A stretch of 64,000 nucleotides of DNA. Source: Natronorubrum bangense. GTDB taxonomy: Archaea; Halobacteriota; Halobacteria; Halobacteriales; Natrialbaceae. The stretch lies in assembly GCF_004799645.1 (NCBI RefSeq), contig NZ_CP031307.1, positions 149,906 through 213,905 of the forward strand, given 5' to 3'. Position numbers and translations under genes: made by a program. The notes under the pieces were generated by a model, which did no database searches, was not told the DNA's origin, and worked only from the letters and a program-made list of their open reading frames with translations. Positions within the stretch are counted from its first letter, which is position 1. Each line of letters opens with the position of its first letter. Shown one piece after another: positions 1-8,259 of the stretch.

Positions 1-243
1 TTCCGCGATTACGTCGTCCGGATGGATGACGCCGGGATCGATGCGAAGCATGTAGGAGGCGTTGGCCGGACAGTTCTCGATGATCCCGTCAATATCTCGC
101 TCGGCGACCTGTTGGGTAATCGCCATCGCCTTAAAATTTGCAGTAAAACTCATTTCCTCCGCGAGCTCGACGAATACGTGGTCATCAGCCCCGTACTCGT
201 ATCGTGGCTCGGGAAGTTCCTGTGGTGTAATCTCGCTTGCCAT
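1..243 (-). CDS. Partial carboxyltransferase/AHS1-like protein (N-terminus only)
   Basis: The reading frame starts at the ATG complementary to 241-243 and runs off the left edge, so only about 81 N-terminal residues are visible. They read MASEITPQELPEP, then a block containing FVELAEEMSFTANFKAM and a segment ending MLRIDPGVIHPDDVIAE. The layout resembles the N-terminus of the allophanate-hydrolase subunit 1 / KipI / 5-oxoprolinase subunit B family, which has an early acidic beta-strand, an N/R-rich helix and a 'y-dP' strand. No catalytic residues are in view. Inference only; another small haloarchaeal family is possible. The upstream region (right side) is AT-rich, as expected for its promoter. 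Confidence 0.5.
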   Translation of the reverse strand, partial: MASEITPQELPEPRYEYGADDHVFVELAEEMSFTANFKAMAITQQVAERDIDGIIENCPANASYMLRIDPGVIHPDDVIAE

Positions 244-527
244 GCTGTACGATGACAATTCAGAGTACACGCATGAATAGATATTGGTCCGCAAATAACA
301 TTCGTGCCAGATTTCGAACCGAATTCAACCAGTCGGTGATCAAAGAAATTACATGCAATATCTAAACGTCGTGTAACAAACGGTGTCGTCTGCCTGACTC
401 GAGGCCGCTGTCGATGTCCTTGAGTGTTCGTCGTCCGCCTTTCGAGTGGCTGTTTCTCAACCCCGGTCGGTCACTGCCGACTCGAGTCCCCCCAACGCAC
501 TTCCCGGCCGACGTGGGAGACCACGTA

Positions 528-1091
528 ATGGGAGTTCGAACAGCTCTTGACAGCGGAGCAGTACCGGCGTTCAGGACGGAGTCAGCGGCCGGGCGCTCGT
601 TAGGCGGTCGCCTCGGGAGATATCTGTTGATCGCGGTCGGTGTCTTCCTTGTCGCCTACATCGTCGCTCGAGTGCGTGGCTCAAGCGATGACGCCATCGA
701 CGAGATGCGAGACCGAGCCACGGATGCGGTCCCGGACGACCCAACCCAGGCTGCGACCGAGACACTGGATCGGGCCGACGAGGTCGCGACGATTCCGATC
801 GGGGAATCCGAGAGCGACGACCCCGAATCCGACGCCGAGTCGCCACCAGAGACGGCCGACGATGACGACGATGTGATCGACGACGCGGAGACGAACGCCG
901 AGTACACTGACGGCGAGCGCTCGGCCGACGAAATCGCCGAGCGTGCCGAATCAGACGTTCAGGAGGAACCGGCGGAACCGGGCGAGATGGCAGTCGACGA
1001 GGACGTCGCGGAGGAACTCGTCGACGAAGTCGATACCGACTCGCCGTCCGAACCCGACGCCGAGAGCGACAGCACCGACGACGAGGAGTGA
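528..1091 (+). CDS. Membrane-anchored, highly acidic protein of unknown function
   Basis: A 187-residue protein if the ATG at 528 (MGVRTALDSG) is used. One transmembrane helix lies near residues 35-57 (LLIAVGVFLVAYIVARV), followed by about 125 residues dominated by Asp, Glu, Ser and Ala. That suggests an extracytoplasmic or cytoplasmic acidic tail tethered to the membrane. The frame stays open upstream to an ATG at 414, but those extra 38 residues are Pro/Arg/Phe-rich and unlike the rest, so the shorter form is preferred. No known enzymatic motif is seen. It lies just upstream of the helicase gene in the same direction, with a 118-bp gap. The family is not recognised. Confidence 0.7.
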   Translation: MGVRTALDSGAVPAFRTESAAGRSLGGRLGRYLLIAVGVFLVAYIVARVRGSSDDAIDEMRDRATDAVPDDPTQAATETLDRADEVATIPIGESESDDPESDAESPPETADDDDDVIDDAETNAEYTDGERSADEIAERAESDVQEEPAEPGEMAVDEDVAEELVDEVDTDSPSEPDAESDSTDDEE

Positions 1092-1209
1092 GGTCGACAG
1101 CGCAGACGACGCCGCGCCGTATCGATTGCAGCCGCTGCTCTCTCGCCTTCAGCCGCTCGAGTTGCACAGAACGTGGTGTTTATCCGCCTCTCGTCCCTAA
1201 CGCGTTTCG

Positions 1210-4041
1210 ATGACTGACGGGGATGTCGCAGCGTTTACGCACCTCGGATCGACGGTTCGTGGGGCGCTCTCTGAACGCGGCTTCTCGAGGCCGACGCCAC
1301 CACAACAACTGGCGATTCCGCCGCTGTCGGCCGGCCAGCAGACGCTCGTGATCGCGCCGACTGGAAGTGGCAAGACCGAGACAGCGATGTTGCCGGTCTT
1401 CGATCACCTGCTCGAGGACCCACCCGAGGGATTCGGCGCGCTCTACGTTACTCCGCTGCGGGCGCTCAACCGCGACATGCGCGAACGCCTCGAGTGGTGG
1501 GGCGAGTACCTCGACCTCGCGGTCGACGTCCGTCACGGCGATACGACCCAGTACCAGCGCGGGAAGCAAGCGGAGAACCCACCGGACGTGCTGGTGACGA
1601 CGCCCGAAACCCTCCAGGCGATGCTCACCGGGGAACGCCTGCGGGGGGCCCTACAGGACGTCTCCCACGTCGTGATCGACGAGGTCCACGAACTCGCGGC
1701 GTCAAAACGCGGCGCCCAACTCGCCGTTGGCCTCGAGCGCTTGCAGGATCTGGCGGGGCCGATCCAGCGAATCGGCCTCTCGGCGACGGTCGGCGATCCG
1801 GACGAAGTCGGCCAGTTCCTTACTGGGGGTCGACCCTGCGAGATCCGGGAGATCGACGTCGGCAGCAACATCGACGTCACCGTCCGCGAACCCGAGATCA
1901 CCGACGAAGACGAACGGCTGGCGGGCGAGTTGATGACCGAACCCGACACGGCCAGCCACGTTCGACTGATCCGGAACCTCGTCGCGAAACACGAGTCGAC
2001 ACTGATCTTCGTCAACACGCGTCAGACGGCGGAAGCACTTGGCTCGAGATTCACCGAACTCGACTTACCGATCGGCGTCCATCACGGCTCACTCTCGAAG
2101 GAGGCCCGAATCGATGTCGAAGACCGGTTCAAAGCCGGCGACCTCGAGGGCCTACTCTGTACGTCCTCGATGGAACTGGGGATCGACGTCGGCCGCGTCG
2201 ACCACGTGATTCAGTATCAGAGTCCCCGCCAGGTGACTCGACTCCTCCAGCGAATCGGGCGTGCAGGCCACCGCCAAGACGCGGTCTCGAGTGGGACCAT
2301 CGTCACGACCCGGCCCGACGACACGCTCGAGGCGGTTGCGATCGCCCGCCGGGCTCGAGATGGCGAGGTCGAACCGGCGGCGATCCACGAGGGGAGTCTC
2401 GACGTGGTCGCAAACCAGATTCCGGGGTTCGTCCAGAGCCGCGGCTCGACACCGCTTTGCGAGGCCTACGAGACGGTTACGCGCGCGTACCCGTTCCGTG
2501 ACCTTCCCGAAGAAACGTTCCGCGAGGTCGTCTCGGAACTGCATCGCAATCGAATCGTCTGGTTCGATGAAAGCGAAGACTCTCTTGGGGCCACAGGCGG
2601 CACCTGGCAGTACGTCTACGCCAATCTCTCGATGATCCCCGACGAGGAGTCCTACGAGGTCCACGACATCGCCTCGAGCACCCAGATCGGGACGTTAGAC
2701 GAGCGGTTCGTGGTCAACTTCGCCCAGCCCGGCGAGGTGTTCATCCAGCGTGGCGAGATGTGGCGCATCGCCGAAATCGACGACGAGGAGTGTCGCGTGA
2801 AAGTCAGTCCGATCGAGGATCCCGCTGGGGAGGTGCCGTCTTGGACCGGTCAGGAGATCCCCGTCCCTGCGGCCGTCGCCGGCGAAGTCGGTGAGATCCG
2901 CGCGGTGGCCGAGCCACAGCTGTCGGCTGGCGCTGACGCTGGAGCCGTCTCGAGGGAACTCGCCCATCGATACCCGGCCGACGAGTACACGCTCACCGAA
3001 GCCTGCGGACAACTCGAGCGCCAGCTCGAAGCCGAGGCACCGATGCCGACGGTGGATCGGCTCGTCCTCGAGCGTCAGGGCCGAACCATCGTCCTGAACG
3101 CGCCGTTTGGACACATGATAAACGAGACGCTCGGTCGCGTGCTCTCCTCGCTGCTCGGCCAGCAGGCTGGCTCGTCCGTGGGTCTCGAGACGGACCCCTA
3201 CCGGATCGAACTCGAGGTGCCGACCTCGGTCGCGACCAGTGACGTGCTGGCCGTCCTCGAAGACACCGATCCCGACCACGTCGAGGCGATCATTGAACTC
3301 GGACTCAAGCGCTCGGATGCGCTTGCGTTCCGTCTCGCACAGGTGTCGGCCAAATTCGGCGCGCTCAAACGCTGGCAGAACGCCGGCTCCGGGCGACTGT
3401 CGAACGAGCGCCTGCTGGCAGCGCTCGAGGACACGCCCATGTACGAGGAGGCGGTCCGTGAGGTGTTTCACGAGGATCTCGATGTCGACCGGGCGAGTGA
3501 CGTTCTCGAGCGACTCCAGTCAGACGAGCTAGAGCTCGTCACTCATCGGGGCCGAACGCCGGTCGGTCAGGGTGGTCGATCCAGCGGCAAAGAGCTTCTG
3601 GCACCCGAAAACGCGGACGCAAGCGTGATCAAGACGGTCAAAGAGCGGCTGCAAAACGACCGAATCATTCTGCTCTGTACCCACTGCACCGAGTGGCAGG
3701 CGAAAACGAAGGTCAGACGCGTCGCTGACCAGCCCGAGTGTCCCGACTGTGGCTCCACTCGGATCGCGTCGCTGAACCCGTGGGCCGATGAGGTCGTCCA
3801 GGCGGTCCGCGCCGAGGAAAAAGACGACGAACAGGCGTCGATGACCGAACGCGCGTATCGGAGCGCGAGCCTCGTTCAGAGCCACGGCAGACAGGCCGTT
3901 ATCGCGATGGCTGCTCGCGGTGTTGGCCCACACAACGCTGCCCGGATCATCAACAAGCTCCGAGAGGATGAAGCCGAGTTCTATCGCGACATCCTCTCGA
4001 AAGAACGCGAGTATGCCAGAACCCAATCGTTCTGGGATTGA
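1210..4041 (+). CDS. lhr: Lhr-type DEAD/DEAH-box helicase with C-terminal zinc motif
   Basis: A 943-residue superfamily 2 helicase. Visible motifs: PTPPQQLAIP (Q-like) near residue 28, Walker A APTGSGKTETA near 49-53, TPLRALNRDM (Ia), DEVHE (motif II) at about 157-161, LSATVGD (III), FVNTRQTAE (IV), SSMELGIDVG (V) and QRIGRAGHR (VI). The length and the long region after the second RecA domain match the Lhr core (winged helix plus domain 4). Near residues 823-846 two Cys pairs (CTHC and CPDC) suggest a zinc ribbon. Lhr proteins unwind branched DNA or RNA:DNA hybrids and are linked to recombination and repair; which archaeal Lhr subgroup this is cannot be decided here. The start at 1210 fits a leaderless transcript. 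Confidence 0.93.
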   Translation: MTDGDVAAFTHLGSTVRGALSERGFSRPTPPQQLAIPPLSAGQQTLVIAPTGSGKTETAMLPVFDHLLEDPPEGFGALYVTPLRALNRDMRERLEWWGEYLDLAVDVRHGDTTQYQRGKQAENPPDVLVTTPETLQAMLTGERLRGALQDVSHVVIDEVHELAASKRGAQLAVGLERLQDLAGPIQRIGLSATVGDPDEVGQFLTGGRPCEIREIDVGSNIDVTVREPEITDEDERLAGELMTEPDTASHVRLIRNLVAKHESTLIFVNTRQTAEALGSRFTELDLPIGVHHGSLSKEARIDVEDRFKAGDLEGLLCTSSMELGIDVGRVDHVIQYQSPRQVTRLLQRIGRAGHRQDAVSSGTIVTTRPDDTLEAVAIARRARDGEVEPAAIHEGSLDVVANQIPGFVQSRGSTPLCEAYETVTRAYPFRDLPEETFREVVSELHRNRIVWFDESEDSLGATGGTWQYVYANLSMIPDEESYEVHDIASSTQIGTLDERFVVNFAQPGEVFIQRGEMWRIAEIDDEECRVKVSPIEDPAGEVPSWTGQEIPVPAAVAGEVGEIRAVAEPQLSAGADAGAVSRELAHRYPADEYTLTEACGQLERQLEAEAPMPTVDRLVLERQGRTIVLNAPFGHMINETLGRVLSSLLGQQAGSSVGLETDPYRIELEVPTSVATSDVLAVLEDTDPDHVEAIIELGLKRSDALAFRLAQVSAKFGALKRWQNAGSGRLSNERLLAALEDTPMYEEAVREVFHEDLDVDRASDVLERLQSDELELVTHRGRTPVGQGGRSSGKELLAPENADASVIKTVKERLQNDRIILLCTHCTEWQAKTKVRRVADQPECPDCGSTRIASLNPWADEVVQAVRAEEKDDEQASMTERAYRSASLVQSHGRQAVIAMAARGVGPHNAARIINKLREDEAEFYRDILSKEREYARTQSFWD

Positions 4042-4201
4042 GGCGGCTGCGACGGTCAGACTGCCAGACAACGGTCAGTAACCGGCCGACCGCGTCTCAC
4101 GGCTCGTTGCCCCCGGCAACGATCGTTCGCGTGCGATCGGTGCGTGAATCGTGTTGTCCGGCAGTATCATAACTAACCGACGGTATCACTGCTGAACGAG
4201 A

Positions 4202-6295
4202 GTGTTCTTTCCGGTGAACCCAGCCCTTATGATGGCGACAAGCCAATCATGCGCAATGGAATTCGGTCCGCCTCCCTCTGCCGGAAATACGGACCACAGC
4301 GATGGGTCGAGCCTCTCCGACCACGAGAGGGGATCGCTCCTCACAGCGGCGGGTATCGCCAGCGTTTGGATGCACGCGGACGGCACGATCATCGACGCCA
4401 ATGACGCCTTCGTGTCGTTGACCGGGTACAGCCGCCCGGAGCTGCGTGGAACCACGTTCTCGACGCTCGTCGAGGACGATCTCCCGTCGCTCGAGTCACT
4501 TGTTGCCGACGACGCGGCGAGCCCGGTCTCAACGACAGTTTCGATTCGAACCAGTGTGGAGACGAGACGTTCCGTCGAGATCCATCTCGAGCGCGTCGGG
4601 ACTGACGGCGACGAGTCACGGATCGTCGGCCTCGTCAACCGTCGAGCAACGCCGACGGAATCCGTCTCGTCGTCCGAGTTCACGTACGGGCGGACGTTTC
4701 AGGCGCTCGCCGAGGCGCTCCCCGATGGGATCATCGTTCTGGATACGAACAGTGACATCCAGTATGCCAATCCCGCTGTCGAACGCATTCTCGGGCATAC
4801 ACCCGACGAACTGGTCGGCTCCAGCAAGGTCACGATCATCCCGCCACGGCTTCGACAGGCCCACATCGACGCGTTACAGCAGTATCTCGAGACCGGCGAG
4901 AAGAAAATAAACTGGACGTACGTCGAACTTCCGGGCCAACACAAGGCGGGCCACGAGGTCCCACTTGGGGTGTCGCTCAACGAATTCTGGTACGATGACG
5001 ACCGCTACTTCGTGGGGCTGTTCCGTAATATTTCGCCGCGAAAGGAGGCCGAACGAACGCTTAAGGCGAAGGTCGCCCAACTCGAGTCGATCGCCTACCT
5101 CGGTCGACACGCACTCGAGAACAGGGATACCGATGCCCTCCTCGAGAACGCGACTGAGCTGGTCGCTGCGGCACTGGATCTCGAGTGCTGTGTCGTCTAC
5201 GACGCCGAGACGGATGGCACCGACGACGCGTTCCGGGTTCGCTCACACGTTGGCTGTGACGATGCTGTCCTCGAGACTGAAATCCAGCGCTCGAGTACTG
5301 ACTCGCTGCCCGACGCCACGCTTGCCGCACGCGAACCGATCGTCGTCGAATCGTTCGAGACCGATTCTCGGGTTCCCGATTCGACTGCACTGACCGCCCA
5401 CGGCATCAGGAGTGGCATCGGCGTTCCGATCGGACCGACGACCGACTCGCCGGGTGTCCTCGCCGTCTACGGCACCACCGAACGGGAGTTCGCCGGCCAC
5501 GACGTCGACTTTCTCGAGAGTGCTGTGACGATTATCGCGACGGCACTCGAACGCCAGGCGTACGAGCGCCGACTCAACGACACGGTCGCCGAACTCGAGG
5601 TCTCGAACGAGCGGTTAGAGCAGTTCGCCTACGCGGCCTCCCACGATATGCAGGAGCCGTTGCGGATGGTTTCGAGTTATCTCCAGCTCCTCGAGCGTCG
5701 GTACGCCGACGAACTCGATTCCGACGGTGAAGAGTTCATCCAGTTCGCCGTCGACGGCGCTGAACGGATGCGCGACATGATCGACGGACTCCTCGAGTAC
5801 TCTCGGATCGACTCGAAAGGCGCGCCGCTCGAAGCCGTCGACCTCGATGCGATACTCGAGGATGTTCTGACTGACCTGCAACTGATGATCGACCAGCACG
5901 ACGCCGAGATTACGGCGGCATCGTTGCCCGAGGTACAGGGTGACGCCGGCCAGCTCCGGCAGTTGTTCCAGAACCTCCTGTCGAACGCGATCGAGTACAG
6001 CGGCGACGACCTACCGCAGGTCCACATCGATGCCGAGCGAACTGATTCGGTGTGGACAGTTTCGGTCCGTGACGAGGGAATCGGTATCGACCCTGAGGAC
6101 ACCACGCAAATCTTTCAGGTGTTCCAGCGACTCCACAGTCGCTCGGAGTACGATGGGACGGGAATCGGCCTCGCGCTCTGTCAGCGGATCGTCGAGCGCC
6201 ATGGCGGCGAGATCTGGGTCGACTCCGAACCCGGCGACGGATCGACGTTCTCGTTTACGCTTCAACCTGCCGAGGGTGCCCAACGGGCCACTTGA
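4202..6295 (+). CDS. PAS/PAS/GAF sensor histidine kinase
   Basis: About 697 residues. An N-terminal PAS-like domain (residues ~45-135; IASVWMHADGTIIDANDAF) is followed by a second PAS (~165-285, ending with the PAC-like FVGLFRNISPRKEAE), then a GAF domain (~300-450; GIRSGIGVPIG). A coiled linker leads to the HisKA H-box ASHDMQEPLR (about residue 480) and the HATPase core with N-box NLLSNAIEYSG, G1 DEGIGIDP and G2 GTGIGLALC. No transmembrane helix is seen, so it should be a cytoplasmic sensor passing a signal by His autophosphorylation. No response regulator is adjacent. The first start is a GTG at 4202; ATGs at 4229, 4232 and 4256 are alternatives. The input signal is unknown. Confidence 0.92.
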   Translation: MFFPVNPALMMATSQSCAMEFGPPPSAGNTDHSDGSSLSDHERGSLLTAAGIASVWMHADGTIIDANDAFVSLTGYSRPELRGTTFSTLVEDDLPSLESLVADDAASPVSTTVSIRTSVETRRSVEIHLERVGTDGDESRIVGLVNRRATPTESVSSSEFTYGRTFQALAEALPDGIIVLDTNSDIQYANPAVERILGHTPDELVGSSKVTIIPPRLRQAHIDALQQYLETGEKKINWTYVELPGQHKAGHEVPLGVSLNEFWYDDDRYFVGLFRNISPRKEAERTLKAKVAQLESIAYLGRHALENRDTDALLENATELVAAALDLECCVVYDAETDGTDDAFRVRSHVGCDDAVLETEIQRSSTDSLPDATLAAREPIVVESFETDSRVPDSTALTAHGIRSGIGVPIGPTTDSPGVLAVYGTTEREFAGHDVDFLESAVTIIATALERQAYERRLNDTVAELEVSNERLEQFAYAASHDMQEPLRMVSSYLQLLERRYADELDSDGEEFIQFAVDGAERMRDMIDGLLEYSRIDSKGAPLEAVDLDAILEDVLTDLQLMIDQHDAEITAASLPEVQGDAGQLRQLFQNLLSNAIEYSGDDLPQVHIDAERTDSVWTVSVRDEGIGIDPEDTTQIFQVFQRLHSRSEYDGTGIGLALCQRIVERHGGEIWVDSEPGDGSTFSFTLQPAEGAQRAT

Positions 6296-6358
6296 ATCGA
6301 ACCGACGCTGGCGTGCTCCATCGTAACGGCCATACGAACCGATTGCGTCTATTGGAAC

Positions 6359-7057
6359 ATGAAATTCGCGCCGGGGGCCTGGAAGTATGCCATTTTGCCC
6401 CTGCTCGTTGCGCCGTTTGCACTCGTGTTTAGCGTGACGGCGAGCCTCCTTGCACTCGCAGCCAGTGCTGGGACGCTTGCGTTCTTTCGTGATCCCGAGC
6501 GAACGCCGCCACCGACTGGTGTGGTTTCACCTGCCGACGGGACCGTCTCCGTGCTCCGCGAGGAAGGCGACCGCGTTCGATTGGGCGTCTTCATGAACGT
6601 CTGGCACGTTCACGTCATCCGTGCGCCGTTCGACGCCACGGTGACCGACGTCGAGCACGTTTCAGGTGCAAACCGTCCCGCCTTCTCGAAAGAGTCAGAT
6701 CGCAACGAACGGGTTCACGTCCGCTTCGAGACGGCGTCACCGAATCTACCTGCGGCTGCGGAGCCAGCCACGGACACGACACAGAATCAGGATGAACCAA
6801 CGAGCGATGCCGAAGTCACCTTCATCGCTGGGGCGTTCGCCCGACGCATCCACCCCTACACCGAACGCGGCGACGACGTCGACCGCGGTGATCGACTCGG
6901 TCACATCGCATTCGGCAGTCGTGTCGATCTGCTCTTTCCACCTACAGTGGACCTCGAGGACGTCGCTGTCGATGTCGGCGATTCGATGACTGCTGGCGAG
7001 ACGGTCGTCCTCGAGTCAGCAGCCGACCCAGGGAGCAACTTCGTGCTGGAGCGGTGA
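6359..7057 (+). CDS. pssD: Archaetidylserine/phosphatidylserine decarboxylase-like (PssD type)
   Basis: A 232-residue member of the phosphatidylserine decarboxylase family. Two hydrophobic helices occupy residues ~8-45. The core contains FFRDPERTPP, VSPADGTV and FMNVWHVHVIRAP. Near residues 186-190 is the motif HIAFGSRVDLLFP, whose Gly-Ser bond is the site of autocatalytic cleavage that creates the pyruvoyl cofactor. The family converts archaetidylserine to archaetidylethanolamine. In Haloferax volcanii the PssD homologue is also needed, with archaeosortase ArtA, for C-terminal lipid anchoring of surface proteins. No archaeosortase or archaetidylserine synthase is adjacent. An insertion rich in Thr/Gln/Asp around residues 125-150 separates the two halves. 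The start at 6359 gives the expected N-terminal membrane helices. Confidence 0.88.
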   Translation: MKFAPGAWKYAILPLLVAPFALVFSVTASLLALAASAGTLAFFRDPERTPPPTGVVSPADGTVSVLREEGDRVRLGVFMNVWHVHVIRAPFDATVTDVEHVSGANRPAFSKESDRNERVHVRFETASPNLPAAAEPATDTTQNQDEPTSDAEVTFIAGAFARRIHPYTERGDDVDRGDRLGHIAFGSRVDLLFPPTVDLEDVAVDVGDSMTAGETVVLESAADPGSNFVLER

Positions 7058-7158
7058 GCTGGCACAAGATCCCACGTTTTGATTGCGACACAGCGGTTTT
7101 CGGCGTCGATACTTTCGTTGTCTGTGTATAGTTGGAAGATTGGTGGCGAGAACATCAG

Positions 7159-7196
7159 CACACAGTGTAGACCGTTTACACCGTGTTCACTGTGTG
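7159..7196. repeat. Perfect 9-bp inverted repeat in intergenic DNA
   Basis: The arms cacacagtg (7159-7167) and cactgtgtg (7188-7196) are perfect inverted repeats separated by 20 bp, with a nested gtgta/tacac pair inside. It sits in the 298-bp gap between pssD and the convergent MTH865-like gene, so it may be a bidirectional terminator stem or an operator. Nothing else is seen in this gap. Confidence 0.45.
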
Positions 7197-7355
7197 GACG
7201 GTTCAGCTCTCGTGACGTACTACTCGTCCGAAAACACGCGGATCTGGCCAGTCTGGTGCTGGTTGCAGCTGTTACGTGAGGCCAAACTGAATCGCTACGC
7301 TCGCTTTCCGGTCGGCTGGGCTCGCAGCCGGCCACTCGCTGTGTGGCGAACTGGG

Positions 7356-7607
7356 TTACAGTTCGCCCTGCTCTTTGAGGTCCTCGATGATGTCGTCGAC
7401 GAACGTTTCGGGATCGTCGTAGGGGAAGTCGCCACCGGAGGTTTTTGTGTTCAGTTCCATTGCCGTGACCGAGAAGTCGCCAGACTCGAATTTCGTCCCG
7501 GGCCCGTTCGGCAGTGCCGGAACGAGATCCATCGGACTCGAGATTGGGTAGTCGGCTCCTTCGAACGCGTCGATCATCTGCTCGCGGATTTCATCTACGT
7601 CTGCCAT
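7356..7607 (-). CDS. MTH865-like family protein
   Basis: An 83-residue protein that matches the small MTH865-like family: an N-terminal helix (VDEIREQMIDAFEGADYPI), the SPMDLVPALPNGP motif, and a C-terminal helical half DDPETFVDDIIEDLKEQG. The family has a known fold (Methanothermobacter MTH865) but no established biochemical role. It is a single gene, convergent with pssD and divergent from the RHH gene. The ATG at 7605-7607 is followed directly by the conserved helix, so the start is secure. It contains no cysteines or membrane segment and is probably a soluble cytoplasmic protein. Confidence 0.85.
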   Translation of the reverse strand: MADVDEIREQMIDAFEGADYPISSPMDLVPALPNGPGTKFESGDFSVTAMELNTKTSGGDFPYDDPETFVDDIIEDLKEQGEL

Positions 7608-7848
7608 TGCGCGCTCTACTTGCGCATGATAAATAATAAATTTGTAGGTAGTTGCAACGGCCTGGTCTGTCCGATTAATACGCCATTCTTGCAGGCTATA
7701 GGCTGTCTCGAGCGTTTTGAGGCGCTTGCTCCTGCTGGACCCACTTGCGACGGACGGATGCGTCCATAGATTGATCTCCCACGCACAACTGTCTACTAGT
7801 AAACAGTTCTTCGAAACAATAATGAGTCAGTAGCGAACAGTATTCGGT

Positions 7849-8238
7849 ATGGCGAAAGATACCGTCAGATATCCCGACGAGGTCGTCGAAGAGATCGATT
7901 CCCTCGTCGACGACGGTATGTTCGAGAGCAAATCCGAGTTCTACCGCTTCTCTGCAGAGTACGTTCTGACGCTGATCACCGACGATCATACTGTCGAGAC
8001 GTTCAACTTCGACGAGATCAAGTCCGAACTCGATATCACTCAGGAAGATCACGCGAAGGCGCTGGGGACTGACGGCGGCACCTTCTTTCTCGATGCCGTG
8101 ATCACGATCCGAAAACACGGGCTTCGTGGAGACTTCGAGGCCGCAGAACGGTTCATCGACACGCATTATGAGCCGACCGACCAGGAGTGTATCATCCTCG
8201 AGGAACTGCTCGGAACCTACCGCAGCCAGTCCGCGTAG
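7849..8238 (+). CDS. Ribbon-helix-helix (CopG-like) DNA-binding protein
   Basis: A 129-residue protein. Residues 1-45 read as an RHH domain: a short basic beta-strand (KDTVRYPDEVVEEIDSLV) followed by two helices (MFESKSEFYRFSAEYVL), the arrangement used by CopG/MetJ-type repressors that dimerise through the strand. The C-terminal ~80 residues (DEIKSELDITQEDHAKAL onward) are acidic, probably helical, and not recognised. The gene is preceded by an AT-rich stretch (7800-7840) that may hold the promoter, and it converges with cobyric acid synthase with only 21 bp between stops. No antitoxin partner toxin is next to it, so a toxin-antitoxin role is not supported. Confidence 0.75.
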   Translation: MAKDTVRYPDEVVEEIDSLVDDGMFESKSEFYRFSAEYVLTLITDDHTVETFNFDEIKSELDITQEDHAKALGTDGGTFFLDAVITIRKHGLRGDFEAAERFIDTHYEPTDQECIILEELLGTYRSQSA

Positions 8239-8259
8239 GCCATTCCAGGCAGCTGACTG

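Noticed and set aside
571..1167. 198-codon Arg-rich minus-strand frame opposite the acidic membrane protein
   Set aside because: Poly-Arg product is the usual reverse reading of Asp/Glu codons.
7849..8238. RHH protein as antitoxin
   Set aside because: No toxin-like gene next to it; the partner on the right is cobyric acid synthase.
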